From contig NZ_JAODBT010000002.1 of the NCBI RefSeq assembly GCF_027497995.1, forward strand, positions 186,001-250,000: a DNA stretch of 64,000 nt, in the 5' to 3' direction. A model generated the notes under the pieces. It was given only the letters and a program-made list of their open reading frames with translations, had not been told where the DNA came from and ran no database searches. Each line of letters starts with the position of its first letter. Position 1 is the stretch's first letter. This document shows, piece by piece, positions 8,781 through 17,006 of this stretch. The stretch is from Stenotrophomonas sp. Iso1 (GTDB lineage Bacteria; Pseudomonadota; Gammaproteobacteria; Xanthomonadales; Xanthomonadaceae). Made by a program: the position numbers and the translations under genes.

Positions 8781-8991
8781 GCGCGACGGCCAGTACGAAT
8801 GAAGCCGGCGAGTATAGAGGCGAGGGGCGGCGGGTTCTGCGGCACTGCGGCAACCTGCCGCAACAGGGGGGCTGGCTGTGCCAAATCCGGTCAGGGGGTG
8901 TACTTTGCCCCGCGCAATGGTCTGCCCCGACTGGACTTGCCGTTAAGCGGGCGTTAGCGTGACAGCGGTTTTTTGCCATCAAGGGCTTTAC

Positions 8992-10989
8992 ATGAACAAC
9001 GCTGCGCCTGCGCAGCTCACATTCCGTGCGGTGGTTCTTGCCATCGTGCTGGCTGTGGTGCTGTCTGCTGCCAATGCTTACCTGGGCCTGTTCGCCGGCC
9101 TGACCATCGCCACCGCTATTCCAGCCGCCGTCGTCTCGATGGGTGTGCTGCGTCTGCTCGGTGGCGGCACCATTCTTGAAAACAACATCGTCCAGACCGG
9201 CGCCTCGGCCGGTTCGTCGATTGCCGCTGGTGTCATCTTCACCATCCCCGCGCTGGTGATCATGGGTTACTGGCCGGACTTCAAGTACTGGTGGGTGCTG
9301 GGCATCGCCGGCCTGGGTGGCCTGCTGGGCGTGCTGTTCTCGGTGCCGCTGCGGCGCTCAATGATCGTCGAAGATCCGCTCCCCTTCCCGGAAGGCAAGG
9401 CAGCGGCGGAAGTGCTCAAGGCCGGTGAGAATCCGGGCCCGGGCATGAAGATCCTCGGCTTGTCGGCGGCCATTGGTGGCTTGGTCAAGCTGGCCGCGGC
9501 TTCGGGCCTGCGTATCTTCCCGGATGCCTGGGCGCAGTCGGCTTATATCGGCAGCTCCAAGATCACCGCGTTCATCGGCACCAATCTGTCGCCGGCATTG
9601 CTGGGCGTGGGTTACATCGTTGGTTTGAACGTGGGCATCGTGGTGCTGTCGGGTGCGATCCTGTCCTGGCACATCGCCATTCCGCTGTATCAGGCGTTCT
9701 TCCTGTCGGGTAACCCGGATTTGGCTGCGTCGCTGGCTTCGGCGTCCTCATCGGATGCCGCGTTCGCCATCTGGGGCTCGCAGATCCGTTACCTCGGCGT
9801 GGGTGCGATGCTGATCGGCGGCGTATGGACGCTGTTCTCGCTGCGCAAGTCGCTGTTCAACGGCGTCAAGAGTGGCTTCGCCGCTGCCCGCAAGAGCACT
9901 GGTCCGGCCGTGGCCGAGACCGAGCGCGACCTGCCGATGAAGTGGATGCTGATCGCACTGATCGCCTTCACCCTGCCGCTGCTGGGCCTGTACCAGGCCA
10001 TCGTCGGCCAGTGGCATGTGTCCATCCCGATGACCATCATCATGATCGTCGCCGGCTTCCTGTTCGTGTCGGTGTCGGCCTACCTGGCGGGCCTGATTGG
10101 TTCGTCCAACAACCCGGTGTCGGGCATCACCATTTCCACCATCCTGTTTGCCTCGGTGGTGTTGGTGTTGCTGCTGGGCAAGGACGGCCTACAACCGGTG
10201 GGTGTCGGTGGTGCACCGCTCGGTGCGGTGGCCGCGATCATGATTGGCGCGGTGGTGTGCTGTGCCGCCGCGGTGGGTGGTGACAACCTGCAGGACCTCA
10301 AGGCCGGTTATCTGGTCGGTGCCACGCCGTGGAAGCAGCAGTTGATGCTGGGCATCGGTGCGTTCTCATGTGCGCTGATCATGGCCCCGGTGCTGAACCT
10401 GTTGGCTCACGCCTACGGCATCGGTGCGCCGACGGCAGAGCACCCGAACTCGCTGGCTGCTCCGCAGGCCAACCTGATGGCATCGGTGGCGCGCGGCCTG
10501 TTCGGTGGCGAGCTGCCCTGGACGATGATCGCGCTGGGCGCAGGCGTCGGCGCGGCGATCATCGCCATCGACGAATGGCTGAAGAAGACCGGCAAGCGCT
10601 TCCGCGTACCGGTGCTGGCTGCGGCTATCGGCATCTACCTGCCGCTGGAACTGATGGTGCCGATCTTCCTGGGCGGCCTGCTGGCCCACCTGGTCGAGCG
10701 TTTCCACAAGCTGCGTGCGGACGATGAAGAGGGCCGTGACCGCGTGCATCGCCCGGGTGTGTTGTTCGCCGCCGGCCTGATCACCGGTGAAGCGTTGATG
10801 GGTATCGCCATTGCTGTGCCGATCGTGGTCAGCGGCCAAGGCGACATCCTGGCCCTGCCGCTGGGCGGTTTTGCCGATACCTGGGCGGTGTTGTCGTCCT
10901 GGGTGGGTTTGTTCGTACTGTTCCTGGTCGGCCTGTTGCTGTACCGGATTGGCAAGAAGGGCGAACCGGCAGCGCCGAGCAAGGGCTGA
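8992..10989 (+). CDS. OPT family oligopeptide transporter
   Basis: A 665-residue polytopic membrane protein with around 15 transmembrane segments. It opens with FRAVVLAIVLAVVLSAANAY and then LGLFAGLTIATAIPAAVVSM, typical of bacterial OPT proteins, and has the NNIVQTGASAGSSIAAGVIFT and GSSNNPVSGITISTIL stretches, which belong to the conserved OPT core. The family carries oligopeptides or metal chelates into the cytoplasm by proton coupling. I chose the ATG at 8992, preceded by AAGGG, rather than a GTG 11 codons upstream without a ribosome site. Divergence from the POT gene leaves a roughly 210-bp shared promoter region. Confidence 0.94.
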   Translation: MNNAAPAQLTFRAVVLAIVLAVVLSAANAYLGLFAGLTIATAIPAAVVSMGVLRLLGGGTILENNIVQTGASAGSSIAAGVIFTIPALVIMGYWPDFKYWWVLGIAGLGGLLGVLFSVPLRRSMIVEDPLPFPEGKAAAEVLKAGENPGPGMKILGLSAAIGGLVKLAAASGLRIFPDAWAQSAYIGSSKITAFIGTNLSPALLGVGYIVGLNVGIVVLSGAILSWHIAIPLYQAFFLSGNPDLAASLASASSSDAAFAIWGSQIRYLGVGAMLIGGVWTLFSLRKSLFNGVKSGFAAARKSTGPAVAETERDLPMKWMLIALIAFTLPLLGLYQAIVGQWHVSIPMTIIMIVAGFLFVSVSAYLAGLIGSSNNPVSGITISTILFASVVLVLLLGKDGLQPVGVGGAPLGAVAAIMIGAVVCCAAAVGGDNLQDLKAGYLVGATPWKQQLMLGIGAFSCALIMAPVLNLLAHAYGIGAPTAEHPNSLAAPQANLMASVARGLFGGELPWTMIALGAGVGAAIIAIDEWLKKTGKRFRVPVLAAAIGIYLPLELMVPIFLGGLLAHLVERFHKLRADDEEGRDRVHRPGVLFAAGLITGEALMGIAIAVPIVVSGQGDILALPLGGFADTWAVLSSWVGLFVLFLVGLLLYRIGKKGEPAAPSKG

Positions 10990-11010
10990 AGAGCGGGTTT
11001 TTGAGAGTTG

Positions 11011-11062
11011 TCCCTTCCCCCGCTTGCGGGAGGAAGGGGTCTGAAGGGCGGATAGGGGAGTT
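11011..11062 (-). repeat. Dispersed repeat family A, copy 1
   Basis: On the minus strand this reads TATCCGCCCTTCAGACCCC and then the inverted repeat CTTCCTCCCGCAAGCGGGGG with AAGGGA. It matches the copies at 13448, 22022 and 51013. The family is about 45-50 bp, intergenic, and ends in a hairpin. Confidence 0.7.
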
Positions 11063-11130
11063 TTTGCTTTCGTTTCGGCTGGTGCTTTGGACCCAAAGCC
11101 AAGGCCAAAACAGGAGCGGCCTCACTCCAA

Positions 11131-11159
11131 CCCCTCTGCCGCTGGAGCGGGAGAGGGGC
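11131..11159 (+). repeat. Inverted repeat, family B head
   Basis: CCCCTCTGCC and GGAGAGGGG-type arms form a hairpin like the start of the longer family B copies at 13523 and 51239. The rest of family B is not present here. Confidence 0.5.
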
Positions 11160-11184
11160 TCTGGCAACCGCAACGTCAATCATC

Positions 11185-11215
11185 AGCAAAGCCGCCTTCG
11201 GGCGGCTTTGCTGTT
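11185..11215 (+). terminator. Terminator-like hairpin before the second S9 peptidase
   Basis: AGCAAAGCCGCC pairs with GGCGGCTTTGCT around a TTCG tetraloop, followed by a weak T-run. It probably ends the OPT transcript, 196 bases after its stop. Confidence 0.65.
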
Positions 11216-11307
11216 TCCGGCCGTTGCACGGGCATGACTTCAAGCCTTTGCAACAGGGCAAGCTCGCCGCCTACCATCGGGGTTTGCCTTTATCCCGGGA
11301 GATGCCC

Positions 11308-13374
11308 ATGAAGCTTCGTCACGTCCTGTTGCCGCTGTGCCTGTTGGCCGCATTGCCATCATTGGCCAGTGCGCGCGGTTTTGAAGTCCGCGACATGGTC
11401 AAGCTGGACCGCGCCTCCGCACCACTGCTCAGCGCCAATGGCGCCCAGGTAGTGTTTGCCAAGCGCACGGTCGATGCCGATCTGAAAGCCAGCAGCAGCC
11501 TGTGGATCCGCGACCTGCGTACCCGCGACATGGCACCGCCGCGCCAGTTCACGCCGGAAGGCTGGAACGTCAACTCGGCCTCGATCTCAGCCGATGGCCA
11601 AAACGTCTATTTCCTCAGTGCCAAGAACGGCAGCCAGCAGTTGTATGTCATGCCGCTGGCCGGCGGCGCACCGCAGCAGTTGACCGATTTCGCCACCGAT
11701 GTGGACAGCTACCACGTCTCGCCGCAGGGTGACCGTGTGGTGTTCAGCGCAGGCGTGTTCCAAGACTGCGGCTCGGATTTGGCATGCACCAGCAAGCGTC
11801 TGGAAGCCGAGAAGGCGACCAAGACCAGCGGCCAGGTGTTCGACAGCATGTTTGTGCGCCATTGGGACACCTGGGCCGATGGCCGCCGCAACACGTTGTT
11901 CGTGGCACCGCTGCCAGCCGGCACGGCCGCCGCAGTGAAGGGTGCTTCGGCCATCAGCGCGACCCTGGCCGGCGATGCGCCGTCCAAGCCGTTCGGTGGC
12001 AATGAGGATTTCGCCTGGTCGCCGGACGGTAAGTCGGTGGTGGCCAGCATTCGCGTGCAGGGCAACCAGGAGCCGTGGTCGACCAACTTTGACCTGTACA
12101 AGCTCGATGCTGCCGGCAAGAAGGCACCGGTCAATTTGACCGCCGGCAACCCGGCGTGGGACGCCGGCCCGGTGTTCAGTGCCGACGGCAAAACCCTGTT
12201 TTATCGTGCGATGAAGCGCCCAGGCTTCGAGGCCGACCGCTTCGGCCTGATTGCACTGGACCTGGCCAGCGGCAAAACACGTGAGATTGCCCCGCAATGG
12301 GATCGCTCCGCAGATGGCATCACTTTGTCGGCTGACGGCACCACCATTTACACCACCGCGCAGGACATGGGCGAGCACCCGCTGTTCGCCGTGGCCGTGG
12401 CCGATGGTGCGGTGAGCAAGGTAGTAGGCGAGGGCAGCATTTCGTCCTTCGACATCGCTGGTGATGCGCTGGCTTTCAGCCGCAATTCGCTCAAGAGTGG
12501 CGACCAGGTGTTCACCAGTACCACCACCGCCGGTGCGCCGCTGCGTGCCATCACCCAGAGCGCCAGTGAGATGCTGCCGGGCGTGGACTTCGGTGATTTC
12601 GAGCAGTTCTCGTTCAAGGGGTGGAACGACGAGACCGTGCACGGTTATGTGGTCAAGCCGCACAACTACCAGGAAGGCAAGCAGTACCCGGTGGCATTCC
12701 TGATCCACGGCGGCCCGCAGGGCAGCTTCGGTAATGGCTGGAGCTACCGCTGGAACCCGCAGACTTACGCAGGCCAGGGCTATGCCGTGGTGATGATCGA
12801 TTTCCACGGTTCCACTGGTTACGGCCAAGCCTTTACCGATGCCATCAGCCAGCATTGGGGCGACCGCCCGCTGGAAGATCTGCAGAAGGGCTGGGCGGCT
12901 GCGCAGCAGAAGTACAGCTTCCTCAATGGCGACAAGGCTTGTGCGCTGGGCGCCAGCTACGGCGGCTTCATGGTCAACTGGATCGCAGGCAACTGGAACG
13001 AGCCGTGGAAGTGCCTGGTGAACCACGATGGTGTGTTCGACCAGCGCGCCATGGGGTACGCCACCGAAGAACTGTGGTTCACCGAGTGGGAGCAGGGCGG
13101 CACGCCGTACGACGTCCCGCAGAACTACGAGAAATTCAACCCGGTCAACCACGTCGCCAACTGGAAAAAGCCGATGTTGGTAGTGCAGGGACAGCTGGAC
13201 TACCGCATCCCGGTGGAGCAGGGCCTGGCTACCTTCACCGCGTTGCAGCGGCAGGGTATCGAGTCCAAGTTCCTGTACTTCCCGGACGAGAACCACTGGG
13301 TGCTCAAGCCGCACAACAGCGTGCAGTGGCATGACACGGTCAATGACTGGCTGAAGCAGCACATTGGTCAGTAA
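11308..13374 (+). CDS. Secreted S9 family peptidase (DPP5/acylaminoacyl-peptidase-like)
   Basis: A 688-residue periplasmic or secreted serine peptidase. The signal peptide covers about residues 1-22 (MKLRHVLLPLCLLAALPSLA then SA). Beta-propeller repeats with WD-like SADGQNVYFLS, SPDGKSVVAS and SADGKTLFY elements fill about residues 40-400, and the alpha/beta-hydrolase domain fills about 430-688. The triad is Ser550 in GASYGGF, Asp631 in GQLDYRIP and His663 in ENHW. The GGxxxxFGNGWSYRWNPQ region after the oxyanion HGGP resembles dipeptidyl-peptidase 5. The start at 11308 has GGGAGA six bases upstream; the ATG at 11302 is too close. It is a paralogue of the peptidase at 4896. Confidence 0.93.
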   Translation: MKLRHVLLPLCLLAALPSLASARGFEVRDMVKLDRASAPLLSANGAQVVFAKRTVDADLKASSSLWIRDLRTRDMAPPRQFTPEGWNVNSASISADGQNVYFLSAKNGSQQLYVMPLAGGAPQQLTDFATDVDSYHVSPQGDRVVFSAGVFQDCGSDLACTSKRLEAEKATKTSGQVFDSMFVRHWDTWADGRRNTLFVAPLPAGTAAAVKGASAISATLAGDAPSKPFGGNEDFAWSPDGKSVVASIRVQGNQEPWSTNFDLYKLDAAGKKAPVNLTAGNPAWDAGPVFSADGKTLFYRAMKRPGFEADRFGLIALDLASGKTREIAPQWDRSADGITLSADGTTIYTTAQDMGEHPLFAVAVADGAVSKVVGEGSISSFDIAGDALAFSRNSLKSGDQVFTSTTTAGAPLRAITQSASEMLPGVDFGDFEQFSFKGWNDETVHGYVVKPHNYQEGKQYPVAFLIHGGPQGSFGNGWSYRWNPQTYAGQGYAVVMIDFHGSTGYGQAFTDAISQHWGDRPLEDLQKGWAAAQQKYSFLNGDKACALGASYGGFMVNWIAGNWNEPWKCLVNHDGVFDQRAMGYATEELWFTEWEQGGTPYDVPQNYEKFNPVNHVANWKKPMLVVQGQLDYRIPVEQGLATFTALQRQGIESKFLYFPDENHWVLKPHNSVQWHDTVNDWLKQHIGQ

Positions 13375-13381
13375 GTGAGTA

Positions 13382-13416
13382 GAGAAGGCATGCTTTTTGG
13401 CATGCCTTCTTTTTTG
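13382..13416 (+). terminator. Rho-independent terminator of the S9 peptidase gene
   Basis: GAAGGCATGC pairs with GCATGCCTTC around TTTTTG, followed by TTTTTT, a few bases after the stop codon at 13374. Confidence 0.92.
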
Positions 13417-13447
13417 GGTGGGTGGTTTGGAGGGGAAGCGAAAGCCG

Positions 13448-13492
13448 CTCATCCGCCCTTCGGGCACCTTCTCCCGTTAGAGAGAGAAGGGA
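13448..13492 (+). repeat. Dispersed repeat family A, copy 2
   Basis: CTCATCCGCCCTTCGGGCAC is followed by CTTCTCCCG and AGAGAGAAGGGA. This is the same family as 11011, 22022 and 51013. Here it lies directly beside a family B copy. Confidence 0.75.
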
Positions 13493-13522
13493 ACAATCCA
13501 AAACAAGGCTGCACAGTCATAA

Positions 13523-13650
13523 CCCCTCTCCCGGCTGCGGTGTGAGAGGGGCAACGTTTGCAAACCACTGGTTCGCTGTCCCACGAACGGCCTTGCGCTG
13601 GCGCAAGGGCCGGGGCGCGGAGAGGGGCGAGGGCAAGGGACTTGCCGATA
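13523..13650 (+). repeat. Dispersed repeat family B, copy 1
   Basis: A roughly 125-bp element begins with a CCCCTCTCCC/GAGAGGGG hairpin. It continues with GTTTGCAAACCACTGGTTCG and TTGCGCTGGCGCAAGG and ends GC-rich. The same order of blocks appears on the minus strand from 51239 to about 51115, with clear similarity by eye throughout. It lies in the leader region of a DUF819 gene. Confidence 0.65.
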
Positions 13651-13742
13651 TCAATTCGTACTGCGCGCACGCTGCCGACATTGGAAGCGATGTCGTTGCG
13701 GCAAGGGGCTTGCCCGAATTCAAGCAACAAAGGGGATCGACG

Positions 13743-14996
13743 ATGACGGCAGCCGCGACAGGCGCATTCATCACCAATGACATCATCGTGTTCGGCCTGA
13801 TCGCGGCCACGCTGGGCGTTATTTTCTGGACGTCAGGCAGCAACAACGCGTTGCTGAAGAAGTTCTACAGCTTCGTACCGGCACTGCTGCTGTGCTACTT
13901 CATTCCCGGGGTCTACAACACCTTCGGCCTGATCGACGGTGAAACCACCAAGCTCTATAACCCGATCGCGCGGGATGTGTTCCTGCCCGCTGCGTTGGTG
14001 CTGCTGACGTTGTCCATCGATCTGAAAGGCATCATCGGTCTGGGTTGGAAGATGCTGGCCATGTACGTGGCCGCGGTGCTGAGCATCATGCTCGGCGCGG
14101 TGGTGGCCTTTCAGGTGATGACCTGGGTCCATCCGGAAACAATGGCCGGGGCTACCTGGGGCGGCATGGCGGCACTGGCCGGCAGCTGGATTGGCGGCGG
14201 CGCCAACATGCTGGCGATGAAGGAAATATTTGAAGTCGATGCCACTACGTTCGGGCAGTTCGCCGTGGTGGATGTCGGTGTGGGTTATGTGTGGATGGCA
14301 GTACTGATTTTCTTCGCTTCGCGTGCACCCGCTCTCGACAAACACAGCGGTGCCGACACCACCGCGCTGGATGAGTTGCGTGACCGCGTCGCCAGCTACC
14401 AGGCGCAGCACGCACGCATTCCCGTGCTGGGCGATCTGATGGTGATGGGCGGCGTGGCGTTCGGCACCGTTGCATTGGCACATGGCGTGGCCGGCCCGCT
14501 GTCGCAATGGTTTGCCGCCAACGTGAGCTGGTCCGCGTCGGTCAGCCTGGACAAGCCGTTTGTGTGGGTGGTGTTGCTGGCGACCTTCATCGGTCTGGGC
14601 CTGAGTTTCACCCGCGCACGTCAGCTGGAAGGCGTGGGCGCGTCGAAGTGGGGTTCGATGTTCTTGTACTTCCTGATCGCCTGCATCGGCATGCAGATGG
14701 ACTTGTTGGCGCTGCTGGAGAAGCCGTGGCTGTTTGCGCTGGGCGTGATCTGGATTGGCGTGCACATCGTGCTGCTGTGGCTGGTCGGCAAACTGTTGCG
14801 GGTGCCGTTCTTCTATTTCGCCATTGCCTCGCAGAGCAACATCGGTGGGCCGGCATCGGCACCGGTGCTGGCTACTGCATTCCACCCGGCGCTGGCGCCG
14901 GTCGGTGTACTGCTGGGCACGTTGGGGTATGCAGTGGGTACCGGCGCGGCATATATGGTGGGCATCGCATTGCGGGCGATGGCCGGGGCGGGTTGA
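13743..14996 (+). CDS. DUF819 family integral membrane protein (first of tandem pair)
   Basis: A 417-residue membrane protein with about 10-12 transmembrane segments in two halves. Conserved stretches include ITNDIIVFGLIAATLGVIFW, LLCYFIPGVYNTFGLID, YNPIARDVFLPAALVLLTLS and GGMAALAGSWIGGGANM. This is the DUF819 (YjcL-like) pattern, whose transport role is not established to my knowledge. The ATG at 13743 has AAAGGGG upstream. It has a close paralogue 350 bases downstream, a tandem duplication. The neighbouring peptidases and peptide transporters hint at a role in moving peptide or amino-acid-derived solutes (inference). Confidence 0.9.
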   Translation: MTAAATGAFITNDIIVFGLIAATLGVIFWTSGSNNALLKKFYSFVPALLLCYFIPGVYNTFGLIDGETTKLYNPIARDVFLPAALVLLTLSIDLKGIIGLGWKMLAMYVAAVLSIMLGAVVAFQVMTWVHPETMAGATWGGMAALAGSWIGGGANMLAMKEIFEVDATTFGQFAVVDVGVGYVWMAVLIFFASRAPALDKHSGADTTALDELRDRVASYQAQHARIPVLGDLMVMGGVAFGTVALAHGVAGPLSQWFAANVSWSASVSLDKPFVWVVLLATFIGLGLSFTRARQLEGVGASKWGSMFLYFLIACIGMQMDLLALLEKPWLFALGVIWIGVHIVLLWLVGKLLRVPFFYFAIASQSNIGGPASAPVLATAFHPALAPVGVLLGTLGYAVGTGAAYMVGIALRAMAGAG

Positions 14997-15343
14997 GAGC
15001 GGCGTCGCCTTTCCGTTCCTCAACCCTCACTCCGCACCCTGGCGCTTGCGTTGCTGCAAGGGTGTTCACTGAGCTGTGAACCAGGGGAAAGCTTCGCCCC
15101 GCAACGGGAAAGGGGCGAATGCTGCAGTTGCGCCAGTCCGCAGCGTGCCAAGCCCTTTCCCCACGGCGGGCGGGGGTTTGGCGAGAGTATTGAGCGCCAA
15201 GCGCGCCACCGACCATTTCCGCGCGCACGTCCCTCGGCGTTTAAAAGCCCGCATCCCACATTGGCATGCTAGGCTCTGCGCCTCCCACGCCACGTCACCC
15301 ACGTGGCGTTTTTATTTCCCTTCGATCGACAGGAACAGGCCTT
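14997..15343. other. Gap between the DUF819 paralogues
   Basis: A 347-base gap. It contains an inverted repeat with TTCGCCCC and GGGGCGAA arms (15093-15119), diffuse GC-rich sequence like the other repeat-bearing gaps, and a terminator hairpin 30 bases before the second gene. No coding sequence is supported. Confidence 0.6.
15287..15316 (+). terminator. Terminator hairpin in the leader of the second DUF819 gene
   Basis: ACGCCACGT pairs with ACGTGGCGT around CACCC, followed by TTTTTATTT. It ends about 30 bases before the ATG at 15344 and just ahead of the ribosome site. It either ends transcription from the upstream gene or attenuates the downstream one. Confidence 0.75.
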
Positions 15344-16594
15344 ATGCCGACCGAAAATACCCCCGCACTCATCACCAATGACATCGTCGGACTTGGCCTC
15401 ATCGCCGCCACGCTGGCATTGATCTTCTGGTTGGCCAGCGGACCAACACCGCTGTGGAAAAAAGTATTCACCTGGGTGCCGGCGTTACTGCTGTGCTACT
15501 TCATCCCCGCGATCTACAACACCGTCGGTCTGATCGATGGCCACAGCACCAAGCTCTACAACCCCATTGCACGTGACGTGCTGCTGCCGGCGGCACTGGT
15601 GCTGCTTACCTTGTCCATCGACCTCAAGGGCATCATCCGCCTTGGGCCGAAGCTGCTGATCATGTTTGTCACCGGTACCGTCAGCATCGTGCTGGGTGCA
15701 GCGGTGTCGTTCCAGGTGATGAAGCTGATCCACCCCGAAACCGTGGCCGGTGATACCTGGGCCGGCATGGCGGCATTGGCCGGCAGCTGGATCGGTGGCG
15801 GCGCCAACATGGCTGCCATGCGCGAGACCTTCAATGTCGATGCCACCACCTTCGGCCAGTTCGCGGTGGTCGATGTGGCCTGCGCCAGTCTGTGGATGGC
15901 GGTGCTGTTGTGGCTGGCCGGGCGCTCGCAGGCCATTGATGCCAAAAGCGGCGCAGACACCTCGGCCATCGACGACATGAAGCGTCGCATTGCCGAGTAC
16001 GAAGCCAAGAGTTCTCGCAACCCGAGCCTGACCGACTTGATGGTCATTGTGGGTGTCGGCCTGGGGGTGGTGGGTCTGGCCCATGCGTTGGCCACGCCTT
16101 TGGCGTCCTGGTTTGGTGACAATGTCAGCTGGGCCAGCAAGGCCTCGTTGAATTCGTCCTTCGTGTGGGTGGTGATGCTGTCCACCCTGATTGGTCTGTT
16201 TTTGAGTTTCACCCGCGCACGCAATCTGGAAGCGGCCGGTGCATCGAAGATCGGCACGCTGTTCCTGTACTTTCTGATCGCCTGCATCGGCATGCAGATG
16301 GATCTGCTATCGCTGATCGACCGCCCGTGGTTGTTCCTGCTGGGCATGATCTGGATGGGCGTGCATATCGGCATGTTGTACGTGGTCGGCCGACTGCTGC
16401 GCACGCCGCTGTTCTTCTTTGCGATTGGCTCGCAAGGCAACATCGGCGCAGCCGCATCGGCACCGGTGGTCGCAGCAGCGTTCCACCCGACATTGGCGCC
16501 GGTGGGCGTGTTGCTTGGCACCGTGGGCTACGCCACCGGCACCGTCATCGCCTATATGACTGGCCTGATGTTGAAGTGGATGGCCGGCGCCTGA
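15344..16594 (+). CDS. DUF819 family integral membrane protein (second of tandem pair)
   Basis: A 416-residue paralogue of the protein at 13743 with the same blocks: ITNDIVGLGLIAATLALIFW, LLCYFIPAIYNTVGLID, YNPIARDVLLPAALVLLTLS and AGMAALAGSWIGGGANMAAM. Both share YFLIACIGMQMDLL near the end. The ATG at 15344 follows AGGAACAGG. The high similarity and equal length argue for an old tandem duplication with both copies kept under selection. The function is unknown; a transporter fold is likely. Confidence 0.9.
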   Translation: MPTENTPALITNDIVGLGLIAATLALIFWLASGPTPLWKKVFTWVPALLLCYFIPAIYNTVGLIDGHSTKLYNPIARDVLLPAALVLLTLSIDLKGIIRLGPKLLIMFVTGTVSIVLGAAVSFQVMKLIHPETVAGDTWAGMAALAGSWIGGGANMAAMRETFNVDATTFGQFAVVDVACASLWMAVLLWLAGRSQAIDAKSGADTSAIDDMKRRIAEYEAKSSRNPSLTDLMVIVGVGLGVVGLAHALATPLASWFGDNVSWASKASLNSSFVWVVMLSTLIGLFLSFTRARNLEAAGASKIGTLFLYFLIACIGMQMDLLSLIDRPWLFLLGMIWMGVHIGMLYVVGRLLRTPLFFFAIGSQGNIGAAASAPVVAAAFHPTLAPVGVLLGTVGYATGTVIAYMTGLMLKWMAGA

Positions 16595-16730
16595 GGCAGC
16601 GGGGATGTCGTAACGGCGGCTGATACCGCGAAACGACGGGCTCCCTTGCTGCGGATGACCCTGCGGCCGGATGGTCTGCCGGCTTCACGGCGTAAGCCGC
16701 TCCTACGGAACGCAACCGCCGCTAGCAATG

Positions 16731-16766
16731 AAAAAGGCGGGGCCAATGGCCCCGCCTTTTTTGTTT
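16731..16766. terminator. Bidirectional terminator between DUF819 and ybdD-cstA
   Basis: AAAAAGGCGGGGCC pairs with GGCCCCGCCTTTTTT around AAT. The A-run on one side and T-run on the other let it end both the plus-strand DUF819 transcript and the minus-strand cstA-ybdD transcript. Confidence 0.92.
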
Positions 16767-16781
16767 TCCAATCACAACAAA

Positions 16782-17006
16782 TCAGCAGCAGCGAAAGCCG
16801 CTCCTGCCGCCGAAGCGGGCTTCCTGACGTTCGCGGAAGAAGGTTTTGTAGTCCATGACCTCGCGGTCAGGATGTTTCTCCCGCATGTGCCGGACGTAGT
16901 TGTCGTAGTCCGGTACCCCGCAGCACAGGCGTGCGGTCTGCACCAGACGCCGCCACGTGCGGCGGAACGTCTGGTATTGACCAACAGGGACCAGCTCGGT
17001 GCCCAT
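16782..17006 (-). CDS. YbdD/YjiX family small protein (DUF466)
   Basis: A 74-residue protein with the family signature LCCGVPDYDNYVRHMREKHP and the tail MDYKTFFRERQEARFGG, ending in a Cys-rich tip. It is almost always encoded directly after cstA-type transporters, as here, and is thought to support them. Its ATG overlaps the cstA stop by one base (TAATG on the minus strand), which implies translational coupling. A shared bidirectional terminator follows. Confidence 0.93.
   Translation of the reverse strand: MGTELVPVGQYQTFRRTWRRLVQTARLCCGVPDYDNYVRHMREKHPDREVMDYKTFFRERQEARFGGRSGFRCC

Larger units (their letters stand above)
10990..11307. other. Intergenic stretch with dispersed repeats
   Basis: This gap of 318 bases holds a reverse copy of repeat family A (about 11011-11062), the head of a family B element (about 11131-11159) and a terminator (11185-11215). 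I see no gene in it. Confidence 0.6.

Noticed and set aside
11587..13467. 626-codon open frame on the minus strand opposite the S9 peptidase
   Set aside because: It is a high-GC shadow of a certain gene, with no domain, start site or family features.
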